Source: Infirmifilum lucidum (GTDB lineage: Archaea > Thermoproteota > Thermoprotei > Thermofilales > Thermofilaceae). From it: a stretch of DNA of 64,000 bases. How positions within the stretch are numbered: the first letter of the stretch is position 1; each line of letters begins with the position of its first letter. Shown piece after piece: positions 1 through 9,185 of the stretch. The stretch covers positions 1,465,699-1,529,698 of the forward strand of contig NZ_CP062310.1 in NCBI RefSeq assembly GCF_014876775.1, in the 5' to 3' direction. Under the pieces are notes generated by a model, which was not told the DNA's origin, searched no databases, and saw only the letters and a program-made list of their open reading frames with translations. Made by a program: the position numbers and the translations under genes.

Positions 1-205
1 CCGCCCACACGCCGAGTATTCCGGCGATTTTGCTGGCCGAGTATAGTGTTATATTGAAGACGCCGCCCGGCGAAACGGGCATGGGCACGGCTTGCGAGGG
101 GTCTGCAATGTAGAGGTTCAAGGCCTCCTTGTAGGGTTTAGCCGAAGCCAGTGCTAGAGCGGCTACTGTTACAAACGTTAAGGCGAGCAGTAGCTCCTTG
201 TCCAT
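1..205 (-). CDS. Secreted protein, N-terminal fragment (runs off left edge)
   Basis: About 68 codons are visible, beginning at an ATG at 205 and continuing off the window. The N-terminus reads MDKELLLALTF followed by a hydrophobic stretch ending ALASA, a plausible signal peptide, and then a region rich in small and aromatic residues. An A/T-rich TATA-like element (TTTAATAT on the minus strand, near 232-240) lies about 28 bases upstream, so the message may be nearly leaderless. It follows the transporter ATPase gene in the same direction after about 117 bases, so it may belong to the same locus. The function is not recognisable from this fragment; the N-terminal style resembles the secreted metallophosphoesterase at 6323-8314, which is only a hint. 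Confidence 0.55.
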   Translation of the reverse strand, partial: MDKELLLALTFVTVAALALASAKPYKEALNLYIADPSQAVPMPVSPGGVFNITLYSASKIAGILGVWA

Positions 206-322
206 CAGTATAGGCGGCCAGAAAAGCCCAGATATTAAATTCTACCCACTTCCCTGCTGGGCTCTCAGAGCCGGCAGGACCTTGGGAAAAACCTGAGTTA
301 GAACTAGCCCCTCGGGCAACGA

Positions 323-1417
323 CTAGGTGAACTCCTCCTCTTCCCAGCCTGTAGATGGGTAGATGTTCACGTCAGACGCCCTGATGTAGAGTTTAACCCT
401 GGAGCCTGGTTGCAACTCTATCCCCGGGTCAGTGTAGGCCACTATTTTCTGGCCCCCTACGTCGATCCTCAACTGGTTGAACATGCCGATGAACATAGCG
501 AGCTCGACAGTACCCTCTATCACGTTATCGAGGGGCTCCGTTACACTGAAGTCCTCGGGGCGCATTATGGCGACGACGCTATCGCCTTCTCTCATGCTGT
601 AGCCGTGCGCCACGTTGCCCTCTATTACTGTCCCATCGACTCTAATCTTCGCCTTTGAGCCTGTAACCTCCAAGACCCTGCCCCTCAGTAGGGTGCTCCG
701 CCCTATGAACGTGGCTACGAATAGGTCCCTGGGCCTCGAGTACACCTCCTTGGGCGGGCCGACCTGGTGGACGCGGCCCCTGTTCATGACAGCGATCCTG
801 TCGGCAAGGCTCATTGCCTCCTCCTGGTCGTGCGTGACGTAGAGGGCCGTGATCTTAAGCTCAGTCTGGATCCTCCTAATCTCCTCCCTCATCTGGAGCC
901 TGAGCTTCGCGTCTAGGTTGCTTAGAGGTTCGTCGAGCAGGAGCACCCTGGGCTCCACGACCAACGCCCTGGCAAGAGCAACCCTCTGCTGCTGGCCCCC
1001 GCTTAGCTGGAGCGGGTAGCGGTCTTCCATCCCCTCCAGCCGCACTAGCCTCAAGGCCTCCCGCACTTTCCTCTCGATATCCTCGTCGGTGAGCTTGAGC
1101 TGCTTGCGCCTGACCTTTAGGCCGTATGCCACGTTCTCGAACACTGTCATGTGGGGCCAGAGCGCGTAGTTCTGGAAGACCATAGCAGTCCCTCTCGCGT
1201 AGGGCTTCACGAAGGTTACGTCTTCCTCGCCGAAGTACACCCTGCCCTCCTCCGGAACCTCGAAGCCCGCCACTATCCTGAGCAGGGTCGTTTTCCCGCA
1301 CCCGCTGGGGCCTAGGATCGTGAATAGCTCCCCGTCCCTCACTTCCAGCGTGACGTGATCTACTGCCCTGACGCGGCCGTAGACCTTGCTAACCTCGACC
1401 AGCCGGATCCCGACCAT
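323..1417 (-). CDS. ABC importer ATPase, UgpC/PotA/FbpC type
   Basis: This 364-residue cytoplasmic ATPase powers a solute importer. Walker A GPSGCGKT is at about residues 36-43, the Q-loop at about 82, the signature LSGGQ at about 138-142, Walker B VLLLDE at about 158-163 and the H-loop histidine at about 196. The C-terminal third looks like the TOBE regulatory domain of carbohydrate, phosphate-ester or iron importers. Its start lies 3 bases after the end of the fused permease gene, so both are translated from one transcript. All catalytic motifs are intact. The transported substrate cannot be read from the ATPase; the locus context (phosphoesterase, solute-binding protein) hints at a phosphorylated compound or its product. 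Confidence 0.93.
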   Translation of the reverse strand: MVGIRLVEVSKVYGRVRAVDHVTLEVRDGELFTILGPSGCGKTTLLRIVAGFEVPEEGRVYFGEEDVTFVKPYARGTAMVFQNYALWPHMTVFENVAYGLKVRRKQLKLTDEDIERKVREALRLVRLEGMEDRYPLQLSGGQQQRVALARALVVEPRVLLLDEPLSNLDAKLRLQMREEIRRIQTELKITALYVTHDQEEAMSLADRIAVMNRGRVHQVGPPKEVYSRPRDLFVATFIGRSTLLRGRVLEVTGSKAKIRVDGTVIEGNVAHGYSMREGDSVVAIMRPEDFSVTEPLDNVIEGTVELAMFIGMFNQLRIDVGGQKIVAYTDPGIELQPGSRVKLYIRASDVNIYPSTGWEEEEFT

Positions 1418-1420
1418 ACC

Positions 1421-3619
1421 CTACACCCCTATAAACGCGTACCTCTGCTTTAATACTCTTACTACGATTAGTATAGCCACCAGCTGTATGAGTATCAGCA
1501 ATACGCCCATCGCCGCTGCTATCTGCACTCCTATGGGCGACCCGCCCTTGTAGACGTTCATCATGTAGTACGTCATAGGCGCCTGGGAGGGGTTGAAGTT
1601 GCCGATAGTTATGCTCGTGCTAACCTCAGTCGCCATGTATATGAACCCCAGAACGGCGCCGCTGAAGATGTACGAGATGATGTAGGGCAACACGACGCCG
1701 AAGACGACCCTGGCGCGTGTGGCCCCGAGGTTCATAGCGGCCTCCTCGAGGCCGACGTGAACCTGCTGGAAGCCGGCGTAGACCGAGCGCACGACGTAGG
1801 GTAGCTTCCGCACACTGTAGGACACGACCAGCACGACCCAAGCCTGGAAAGCCCCGATAGACGCAGGGTCGAGAGGTGTCCCGGCGAAGAAAGTCGTGAA
1901 GAAGTAGTAGTAGCCGAGGGCTATCACCAGCCCCGGGATGGCCAGAGGCACTGTAGCCAGAGTGTCCAGCAGGTTTGAGAGCCATGCGACACGTATCCTG
2001 CTAACCCCGTACCCCACCATCACTGCTACCGCCAGGGCCAGGAGTACCGAGAGCGCGGCGTACGTGAGAGTGTTCCTGATGTACGTGAATACCGTGGGGT
2101 CTAGGAAGAGGTTCTCGAAATAGCTCAGCGTAAATCTGCCCGGGTTGATCTCGAAACCCCTCGGCGGCATGATATTGAAGGCCAAGAGCGCAACGCCGAG
2201 CTGCGGGAAAGATGTTAAAAGCACTAGGGGGAAGATTACGGCGTAGACGACCACCTTGCCGGGTAACCCTAGAGGGCGCTGCCTGGGCGCTATACGTCCC
2301 CCGCGACTGATCATGGCGTAGCTCCTCATCCCCACGTAGTTCCTGATTGCGAGGAAGCCCACGACAGCCACGAAGAGCATGACGACCCCGAGGGCCGCTG
2401 ACTCCGGCGAAACTATACCAGTCTGTGTCACGAACCCCCTGAAGATCTGTGCGCTCATGAGGTTCCACTCCTGGAAGATGAGCGGAGCCCCCACGTCCTC
2501 GAGGCTGAATATGAACACGATAATGGCGCCAGCCACGATCCCGGGCAGCGCGAGTGGGAGCGTTACAGTCCTAAAGAGCCTGAAGCCCCTCGCCCCGAGG
2601 TTCTCGGCTTGCTCCTCGGTGCTCGGGTCGACGTTCAGGAAAGCGCTGTAGGCGTTGAGGTAGACTATGGGATAGAAGGAAATTATCTGTGCTAGCGCGA
2701 CTCCCACGAGCCCGTCTAGCCTGATCCTCCAGCCGAAGAGTGCTTGTGTGAGCATGGAGATGGGGCCGTACTCGCTGAAGAGGATTTTCACGACGTAGGA
2801 GTTGACGAACGGGGTGACGAACAGTGGGACGAGCGAGAGTATGCGCAGCGTCTCCTTCCCGGGGAACCTGTAGCGCGCGAGGACAAAAGCTATCGCTATG
2901 CCAAGAAGTGTTGCAGTGAAGGTTACGGCAGTCGAGAGTACTAGGCTATTCGCCAGGATGCCGTAGTTAACCCCCTTGATCACGTAGAGCGTGTAGTTCC
3001 CCAGCTGAACAGTGAACCAGGGCATTTCACCGGGCAGGCTCTCAAGCCTAACGTACTCCCTGGCCGAGAAGATTCTCTGAAAGTTCGAGTACCAAGCCGC
3101 CCCAGTAGGAGCCCTGAAGGCGTTGATGAGCACGAAACCAATCGGCGTCAGGAGGAAAACTACGAGGAACGCAGAGCCGAAAACGAGGAAGAACCACATC
3201 AGCGGGTCAAGTTCGTAGAGGGTGCTCCGTATGCGACGGGAAAGCGAGACAACCCCTCTGCGCGCCCCCCTGGACTCCTGGAAGCCACGTAGCCTCTCGT
3301 AGAGGTAGCCTGCGCTTGCCGCGAAGACCAGGGGGGCTAGGAAGAATGCCAGCGAGCGCGGTACGCCCCCGGCGCCAATGAGTACTGTGAAGAAGTCGTA
3401 TAGGAGGGAGAAGACGGCTAGAAAGCTGAGCCCGAAGCTGAACTTTATCCACCGGTAGTCGAAGCCTAGCCTGTAAAGAACTAGAGTAGCGGCAAGGCAG
3501 GCCAGCCAGAGCAAGGGGTCGGCTGTGGCCGAGGCCTCCGGGTACGCCGTGTAGAGGAGAAGGTACAGCAGAGCTACTGAGAGACCGACGACCCAAACAA
3601 ACCAAGGCCTAGCCCGCAT
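1421..3619 (-). CDS. ABC importer permease, two permease domains fused
   Basis: A 732-residue polytopic membrane protein made of two BPD_transp_1 permease halves, as in FbpB-type iron(III) and related importers. Each half carries an EAA-like loop that docks the ATPase: EEQAENLGARG about residue 340 and EEAAMNLGATR about residue 635. A further set of N-terminal hydrophobic helices precedes the first half. The ATG at 3619 is chosen over an earlier in-frame one at 3646 because GAGGT sits just upstream of it. It lies between the solute-binding protein (61-base gap) and the ATPase (3-base gap), giving a complete importer: one binding protein, one fused permease and one ATPase acting as a dimer. 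Confidence 0.92.
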   Translation of the reverse strand: MRARPWFVWVVGLSVALLYLLLYTAYPEASATADPLLWLACLAATLVLYRLGFDYRWIKFSFGLSFLAVFSLLYDFFTVLIGAGGVPRSLAFFLAPLVFAASAGYLYERLRGFQESRGARRGVVSLSRRIRSTLYELDPLMWFFLVFGSAFLVVFLLTPIGFVLINAFRAPTGAAWYSNFQRIFSAREYVRLESLPGEMPWFTVQLGNYTLYVIKGVNYGILANSLVLSTAVTFTATLLGIAIAFVLARYRFPGKETLRILSLVPLFVTPFVNSYVVKILFSEYGPISMLTQALFGWRIRLDGLVGVALAQIISFYPIVYLNAYSAFLNVDPSTEEQAENLGARGFRLFRTVTLPLALPGIVAGAIIVFIFSLEDVGAPLIFQEWNLMSAQIFRGFVTQTGIVSPESAALGVVMLFVAVVGFLAIRNYVGMRSYAMISRGGRIAPRQRPLGLPGKVVVYAVIFPLVLLTSFPQLGVALLAFNIMPPRGFEINPGRFTLSYFENLFLDPTVFTYIRNTLTYAALSVLLALAVAVMVGYGVSRIRVAWLSNLLDTLATVPLAIPGLVIALGYYYFFTTFFAGTPLDPASIGAFQAWVVLVVSYSVRKLPYVVRSVYAGFQQVHVGLEEAAMNLGATRARVVFGVVLPYIISYIFSGAVLGFIYMATEVSTSITIGNFNPSQAPMTYYMMNVYKGGSPIGVQIAAAMGVLLILIQLVAILIVVRVLKQRYAFIGV

Positions 3620-3680
3620 GTCAACCTCAGTAGGAAATACATGCATGTTCTTAAATTTTTAATAATTAAAAATGTGGGAT

Positions 3681-5159
3681 CTAAGAGCCCGTCATCTGTT
3701 TTAGTAGGTCTGCGGCCTTCAAGTACCTGGCTCTGGCGGCGTCTTTCCACTGGTTCATGAGGTTCTGGTATATCGAGGGATCGCTGGCTAGGTACTTGCT
3801 AATCTTGACCGCGTACTCAAGCGTGAACGTTGTCTGAGTATTCGTGAGAGGGTCTGTGAATGTGATCGGGGCTGTTAGCGAGTCTATGAGCCTACCGAAC
3901 TGATCCTTGGTGATTTTACCGTTCAAGTAAGCTTGCGCAATCTGGGCCCAGACAGACTGGAGGTCAGCGTGGACATCGACTAGTGTCGCCTTGAAGTAGT
4001 CGACGACTGCCGTGACCCATAGTGAGGAGAGAGTCTCGTTGAAGTTTATGCCGCCAGCCTTCTCAATTTCGGCGAGAGCAGCCTTGAGGTCAGGCCTCTT
4101 TGAGCCCTCAGGCGTGTTAAACACTCTCGGGTTAATCGGGAGCCTGTTGATGTTAGGGTCAAACCACACGAGCTGGCCCCCTGTCTCGTTGAGAACCCAA
4201 GCCACGAAGACTGCTGCCTCCCGTGGGTGCCTCGCACCCTTAAGAACGGCTATCGGATCCGCGTTAACGATGCTCTCGTTTGCAGGTATTATGTAGAGGC
4301 AGGCAGGGTTCTGCTGTTGCGCAGTGTAGCCGTAGAAGTCGATAGTCGTCCCAACTGCTATGTCCCCCCTGATGACTGCATCGCGGACATCACTACTCCC
4401 ACTATACACCTTCGCGTTTGCAGCAATGAGGGTGAGGGCCCTCCAGCCGGCATCCCAGCCGTATGCCTGGAGGATGATCTCGAACATCCTAGTGTTACTA
4501 GTGCTCATAGTGGGATCCGCGATGCCCACGAGCGGGACAGCCGGTAGCGTACGCGCGTAGACCGGGTTGCCGAGGTCTGCCCACTTCTTGGGGGTCGGGA
4601 GGTTGTAACGGGAGAGCAGATCCTTGTTCACCGTGAAACCGAAGCTACTCACACTAGCGCCGATCCAGTGGACCAGCCCGTCGCTTCCAACCTTATAGGT
4701 GGGCGCACCGGCAATTGTCGACGGGATTTTCTTCATCTCCTCGAGCACTAGGGCGAACTCGGGAACCTTCGAGGGGTCTAGGGGCTCTATAAGCCCTTGC
4801 TCGTCGATTATGTTGAAAAGCGTGGGCCCGCCGCCCCAGGCAACGTCGATGCCCTGGCCCTTAGACGCAGCGTTCTTTATGTACTCGGGCCACTGCTCCG
4901 CGTTTACGGGCAAGAAGACAATGTTCACGATGTTGTACTTCTTGGCGATCTCGCTGTTGAGGAACATTTTCCGCGTGACATCCTGGATTGTCTGCTCATG
5001 TCTCGTGATCACGTAGAGAGTAACCCCCTGAGCTGGCGGGGCTACTCCCTGAGTGGGCGGAGCTTTAGGGGTTAGAGCTGCGAAGAAGGCTATGAGAGCT
5101 ACGACAACTACGACCGCTAGAAGGAGGAGCAACAACCTTTTATTCACGTCTACCACCAT
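3681..5159 (-). CDS. ABC importer extracellular solute-binding protein
   Basis: A 492-residue exported protein. It begins MVVDVNKRLLLLLL and has one strong hydrophobic segment, either a lipoprotein-like signal or an N-terminal anchor, followed by a Pro/Thr/Gln linker and a periplasmic-binding-protein fold of the Fe(III)/putrescine/thiamine class (bacterial SBP family 1/6-like). The open frame extends 78 codons further upstream, but that part overlaps the preceding gene and lacks a signal sequence, so the ATG at 5159 is preferred. It should capture the substrate outside the cell and deliver it to the fused permease downstream. The ligand is not deducible; the family includes binders of iron, polyamines, thiamine and phosphonates. 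Confidence 0.88.
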   Translation of the reverse strand: MVVDVNKRLLLLLLAVVVVVALIAFFAALTPKAPPTQGVAPPAQGVTLYVITRHEQTIQDVTRKMFLNSEIAKKYNIVNIVFLPVNAEQWPEYIKNAASKGQGIDVAWGGGPTLFNIIDEQGLIEPLDPSKVPEFALVLEEMKKIPSTIAGAPTYKVGSDGLVHWIGASVSSFGFTVNKDLLSRYNLPTPKKWADLGNPVYARTLPAVPLVGIADPTMSTSNTRMFEIILQAYGWDAGWRALTLIAANAKVYSGSSDVRDAVIRGDIAVGTTIDFYGYTAQQQNPACLYIIPANESIVNADPIAVLKGARHPREAAVFVAWVLNETGGQLVWFDPNINRLPINPRVFNTPEGSKRPDLKAALAEIEKAGGINFNETLSSLWVTAVVDYFKATLVDVHADLQSVWAQIAQAYLNGKITKDQFGRLIDSLTAPITFTDPLTNTQTTFTLEYAVKISKYLASDPSIYQNLMNQWKDAARARYLKAADLLKQMTGS

Positions 5160-5221
5160 GTCACTCTTACGAAACCCAAAACTATATATTTTTAGTGAGG
5201 TAGGAAAATAGGAAAAAGTTT

Positions 5222-6268
5222 TTAACTTTTGGCTTGTTCTGCTTTGGCCTGAGGTCTCCGCTTTCTCACTAGGAATAGAGCCACAACCACAGCCGCGACT
5301 ACAACTACTGCTCCAACTGTCAAGAGGATCAGCTGTTGCTGCTGCTGGGCTGCCCTCTGGCTCGGGACCTCTCTCACCACGTATACCCACCACTTAACGA
5401 GGTTCGTCACGAAGGTCGGGCCGTCGAGAGACTTACCATAGTACTGCGACGACCACGCCGGCTCGTAGTCTCCGTAGATGGATTCGCCGGCTAGGACTAT
5501 GAGGACGTTCTTGTCGGGCCAGTACTCCGCGGCGTACATCACGAAGTCGTGGTCGCCGGTACCCTTCCCGTAGGTCATCAAGTCGTACAGGTATGGGGTT
5601 GGCGGCGTGTTGTCGCCGATATAGCTCTTGTGCGCCCAGACAAGCCTGATGAGCCCGGGGTAGGTCTCCTTGACAGGGTCGTGGTACTTGCCCTGCTCGT
5701 CAACCCAGATGACGCAGCCAGGGCCGTGCATCAGGATTGGGAGCTTTATGTTCTCCTTGACCATGTCTGTGCGGAGCAGGGTGTCTGGGTCGGGTTCGAC
5801 GAACACTAGCATCCTGTAGAAGGCTTTTGCAGTAACGTCTGGGTTGTCGCTGTACACTGCGCCGTGCTCGAGCCTGAGCTTAGTGCCTATTGCGGCGAGG
5901 AGGTCGTTGATCTGGGTGATTGTCTTCCCGCCCGGGCCGTAGTCGCTATCGCCCCCAATGTAGAGGACTTTGTTACCGGAGTTAAGCCAGTTCTTTATTG
6001 CCGTCATCTCGTCTGGGCTAAGCGCGACTGTCGGTTGTCCGAGCAAGAGAATGTCTACGTCTTTCAGCACTGATTCATTTATGGGGCCCTTGATTACTTT
6101 CCAATTGACAAACGTTATGTTGCCCATTATGTAGTTCAGGTACTTGTCGCTCTCCCCGTGGCCTAAGTCGACGGCAACGACAACAGCGGGCTGGGTGGTT
6201 GCCTTCAGGATGGAGAAGGCCAGGAGAACTGCGAGCACTATTCCAAGTGTTATTAGTTTTTGTTTCAT
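5222..6268 (-). CDS. Exported membrane-anchored protein, amidotransferase-like fold suspected
   Basis: A 348-residue protein with an N-terminal signal or anchor (about residues 5-24) and a single C-terminal transmembrane helix followed by RKRR, so the body lies outside the cell. The body opens with VVAVDLGHGES and contains LLLGQP and VLYIGGDSDYG, alternating strands and glycines as in flavodoxin-like or DUF4350/GATase-like Rossmann folds. No catalytic triad is obvious. A Gln-rich linker precedes the last helix. It sits between the phosphoesterase and the solute-binding protein, all on one strand with gaps of about 50-60 bases, so a role in surface handling of the imported compound is likely. 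ATG 6268 is preferred over TTG 6271. Confidence 0.75.
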   Translation of the reverse strand: MKQKLITLGIVLAVLLAFSILKATTQPAVVVAVDLGHGESDKYLNYIMGNITFVNWKVIKGPINESVLKDVDILLLGQPTVALSPDEMTAIKNWLNSGNKVLYIGGDSDYGPGGKTITQINDLLAAIGTKLRLEHGAVYSDNPDVTAKAFYRMLVFVEPDPDTLLRTDMVKENIKLPILMHGPGCVIWVDEQGKYHDPVKETYPGLIRLVWAHKSYIGDNTPPTPYLYDLMTYGKGTGDHDFVMYAAEYWPDKNVLIVLAGESIYGDYEPAWSSQYYGKSLDGPTFVTNLVKWWVYVVREVPSQRAAQQQQQLILLTVGAVVVVAAVVVALFLVRKRRPQAKAEQAKS

Positions 6269-6322
6269 CAAGGAATAAAAATGGTTGGGGGAAATAAATA
6301 TTTATGTTGTTTAGAGTAAGGC

Positions 6323-8314
6323 TCAACTCTTCTGCTTCTTCCTCCGAACTACCAAGAATACTGTGACTGCTATAACTGCTGCAGCGAGTACTGCCAGCAC
6401 CACTACTGGCTGTGCTACGGGTTGAGGCACTGGCTGTTGGGCCTCGGCTTTCCCTAGTAGAGTGTACTCCAGCGTGGTCGAGTGGCCTGCGTAGTCGGTG
6501 GCGCTTAGTACGAGCTTCGCGTTGCCCGCGTTAGCGGGCAGAGTCCCTACGAGCTTGAAAGCCATGCTGTCTATCGGGTCGACTAGAGTGCCTGGAGTAT
6601 AGAGGCTAACAGTTAACGGCTGCCTCACCCCGTCCACGAGGAGCGATGCCGTGAAGTTGGCTACACCCCAACCCCCGTCGCTGGCCTCTACGAAGGCCTG
6701 GAACTGGCCACCCGGTGCAGGCTTCTCGGGGATAAGCACCTTCACGCGTATCTTAGGCGGCTCGGTGTCCGGGCCACTGGACAGAGCGACCACGAGCTTG
6801 CCGCCAGGCGGGAGCTTTACCCTAGCGGCAACGTAGAGCAAGTCGCCCACCCGTAGAGCGTCCAGGACGTCAAAGCGGGCCCCGCCGCTAGCCTCTACTA
6901 CTTTCGGCGAGAAGTCCCCGGACCAGGGCAGGCACCAGACCACCGTGTTGTCGAGGTCGAGGTACCCGAGCTTGTTCTCGACCGTGAGCACGTAGGCGCG
7001 CGGCCACATGAAGAACGCAGATGGGGTGAACACCTGGTTCGAGACCCCGAGGTTGTTCTTTGGCGGGTAGATGCCTATGGGAATAGAGTTCTGGGCTAGC
7101 TTCTTAGGGTCGTATGCGAAGCCTTTGAAGGTGGGCGGCCTGACGGGGAAGGTTATGTTGCCGTTCTCGAGGTTTATCTCGAAGAACGCGAGGCCATCGT
7201 ATATGGCAGAGCCCATGCCGAGAGTCGTCGTCGTAACAAAGTATGTGGTCTTCCCGGTTCTAGTGCTCATGTACTTGACGTAGAGGTCGCGGTGCACGTG
7301 GCCTGACAGGACGAGGTTCACGTTGTAGCCCTCAACAAGCCTCAGGAAGTACCTCGTCGCCTCCATGTTTCCGCTCCAGGACGAGTAGAGGGGCGAGTTC
7401 GGGTTCTTCTGCGGGTCGTATGGGGCGATTACACTCGCATCGTCGTACGTGGTTTTGAGCTCGCCCTGGTAGTAGAAGACGGGGTGGTGAACAAAGATCA
7501 CCTTGAAGGGGGTGCCGGAATACTGCTTAAGAACGCTCTCCGCCCACTGGAGCTGGTCGAGAGGCGGGTAGCCCTGCTCGTAGGAGTAGAGCCCTATGAC
7601 AAGCAGTCGGTCTGCTATAAGCCTGTACCACGTCGTGCTCCCGTAGTACTTCGACCAGGCGCCGGGAGGGGTGTCGTGGTTCCCGGGTACGGCGAATATG
7701 GGGAAGCCGTAGAGGAAGGCTCTCTCGTAGCTGTAGGCCCAGCGGTACTGGGGCTCGTTTGCCGTGTCTCCGAGGTCGCCTGTATCGATTATCAGGTCGG
7801 GGTTCAAGAGGGAGGCTACGAGGTAGCCTGCAACGCGGTTCATGTCGCCCGTGAGGATGTCCGGTTGCCCTGCCCCGTAGTGCTGGTCAGAGACGTGTAC
7901 TACTCTCAGCGTAGTCTTAGTGACGTTAACTACCCAGACGCTTCTCGGTATCTCGAGTTTCTGCTGCCCTATGAGTACGAGGTCGTAGACACCAGGCCTT
8001 ACATTGTTCGGCACGGAGACAGTGACTTTCCCCGCGGAGTAGCTGACGCTGAGCGAGTAGTTCAGGAGCCTCAGCTTCCCGTCGATTACCGTAACAGTTA
8101 CCATGTAGGCCGCGCTGGGCTGGCCCACGCCTCCCGTAAGCGTGAACGTGAAGCTACTGCCTGGGGTCACTGCCGCTGGCTTTCCCAGGCTGATGTCGCT
8201 GGAGTACGCAGTCACAACTAGCGGGGAGAGGCCCGGTAGCGCTGGTTGGGCTGGGGTTATGAGGGAGAATAGTAGCACTGCAACAATCATGGCCACTATG
8301 GTTGCCTTCTTCAT
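6323..8314 (-). CDS. Secreted calcineurin-like metallophosphoesterase, membrane-anchored
   Basis: A 663-residue surface enzyme predicted to hydrolyse phosphomono- or diesters outside the cell. After a signal peptide comes a beta-rich domain (about 30-130), then the metallophosphoesterase core with all dimetal motifs: SDQHYG, DTGDLGD, PGNHDT, VHHP and SGHVHRD, between about residues 140 and 350. A beta-sandwich-like region follows, then an AQQPVPQPVAQPV linker and a C-terminal transmembrane helix ending RRKKQKS. This architecture anchors the enzyme to the outer face of the membrane. It is the first gene of a same-strand set with an ABC importer, which suggests it releases the compound that the importer takes up. 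The substrate is unknown. Confidence 0.9.
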   Translation of the reverse strand: MKKATIVAMIVAVLLFSLITPAQPALPGLSPLVVTAYSSDISLGKPAAVTPGSSFTFTLTGGVGQPSAAYMVTVTVIDGKLRLLNYSLSVSYSAGKVTVSVPNNVRPGVYDLVLIGQQKLEIPRSVWVVNVTKTTLRVVHVSDQHYGAGQPDILTGDMNRVAGYLVASLLNPDLIIDTGDLGDTANEPQYRWAYSYERAFLYGFPIFAVPGNHDTPPGAWSKYYGSTTWYRLIADRLLVIGLYSYEQGYPPLDQLQWAESVLKQYSGTPFKVIFVHHPVFYYQGELKTTYDDASVIAPYDPQKNPNSPLYSSWSGNMEATRYFLRLVEGYNVNLVLSGHVHRDLYVKYMSTRTGKTTYFVTTTTLGMGSAIYDGLAFFEINLENGNITFPVRPPTFKGFAYDPKKLAQNSIPIGIYPPKNNLGVSNQVFTPSAFFMWPRAYVLTVENKLGYLDLDNTVVWCLPWSGDFSPKVVEASGGARFDVLDALRVGDLLYVAARVKLPPGGKLVVALSSGPDTEPPKIRVKVLIPEKPAPGGQFQAFVEASDGGWGVANFTASLLVDGVRQPLTVSLYTPGTLVDPIDSMAFKLVGTLPANAGNAKLVLSATDYAGHSTTLEYTLLGKAEAQQPVPQPVAQPVVVLAVLAAAVIAVTVFLVVRRKKQKS

Positions 8315-8540
8315 CAGTTAGTGCATTCACGTCTATTGTTATTAAATTAATTGTTATGGCGAAAAGCTAACGTACCGTTTGCGCGGCATCTCGGCCTCCT
8401 AGGGCTACAGGCTGTAGTCTACAAGCCCTGGTTTTCCCGGCTTCACCGTTCCCCTGCGTGCCACCACTGCTGCCTCTACTGTGCTCTAAATGGCTCTAGC
8501 TTACGGGCACAGTGGATGGGGCTAGGGGAAGTCCCAGGAA

Positions 8541-9176
8541 TTACTCTACTCTTACTTCCTCTATGAGTTTCTCCAGAGCCTTTGCCGAGACCGATTTAGT
8601 GAGCGTCACGGCGTTAATCCACACAGGTAGAACACCGTGCTCCAGTAAGCCGACAGCATAGTCCAGTGTGTCCTGCGAGAAATACAGCTTAGCCCTGCGG
8701 GTAATGCCGTAGTCGCGGTACACGTTATCTATCACCTGGGAGAGGTGGGGCGGCACACCGCTCCCTGAGACTTCTCTAACCCGTCCCGTCATCACGGCAT
8801 GGAACCTGCGCTGCCACACGTCTGCGACGTGGCCGTTGTAGAGATCTCCCGGGGAGCTTAGGTAAGCCGGTATCCCCGTCAACACCAGCTCGACTTCGCC
8901 GCTGTTCTTGATCTCTGCCACTTCCCCGCAGTCCAGGGTGTAGCGCCTGAGACACACGCTGTAGCCCCCGTTAGGGTTCACGACGGCGATCACCCTGAAG
9001 AACGCTTTCCTACCCCCGTAGTGTACGACGACCCCCCTACTACTCGTCTTCGCCGGCTCTATTGGTAGGCCTAGCATTGCGGCCCTTAGCAGGGACTCGA
9101 AGACTATGTCTGCGAGTTGCCTGCCTGCGAGCCTCTCCGCTTCGCTCGTTATGGCGTGTTCCTGGTAGTACGACAC
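8541..9176 (-). CDS. Conserved-looking protein of unknown function, XPD partner by position
   Basis: A 211-residue soluble protein without signal or membrane segments. I do not recognise the family. It has mixed charged and hydrophobic composition, an N-terminal helix-rich part (AERLAGRQLADIVFESLL) and a central strand-rich part. It starts with GTG at 9176, with AGGTGG about 5 bases upstream, and begins only 9 bases after the stop of the XPD helicase gene, so the two are almost certainly translated from one mRNA. That placement suggests a DNA-repair or helicase-related role, but no nuclease or nucleotide-binding motif is visible. Confidence 0.8.
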   Translation of the reverse strand: MSYYQEHAITSEAERLAGRQLADIVFESLLRAAMLGLPIEPAKTSSRGVVVHYGGRKAFFRVIAVVNPNGGYSVCLRRYTLDCGEVAEIKNSGEVELVLTGIPAYLSSPGDLYNGHVADVWQRRFHAVMTGRVREVSGSGVPPHLSQVIDNVYRDYGITRRAKLYFSQDTLDYAVGLLEHGVLPVWINAVTLTKSVSAKALEKLIEEVRVE

Positions 9177-9185
9177 CTACACCAC

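Noticed and set aside
5160-5393. N-terminal extension of the solute-binding protein
   Set aside because: The extra 78 codons overlap the preceding gene, have no signal sequence and precede a natural start at 5159.
7484-8221. Open frame of 245 codons on the plus strand
   Set aside because: It lies fully antisense to the metallophosphoesterase; its text has no fold or family resemblance and is a GC-rich shadow.
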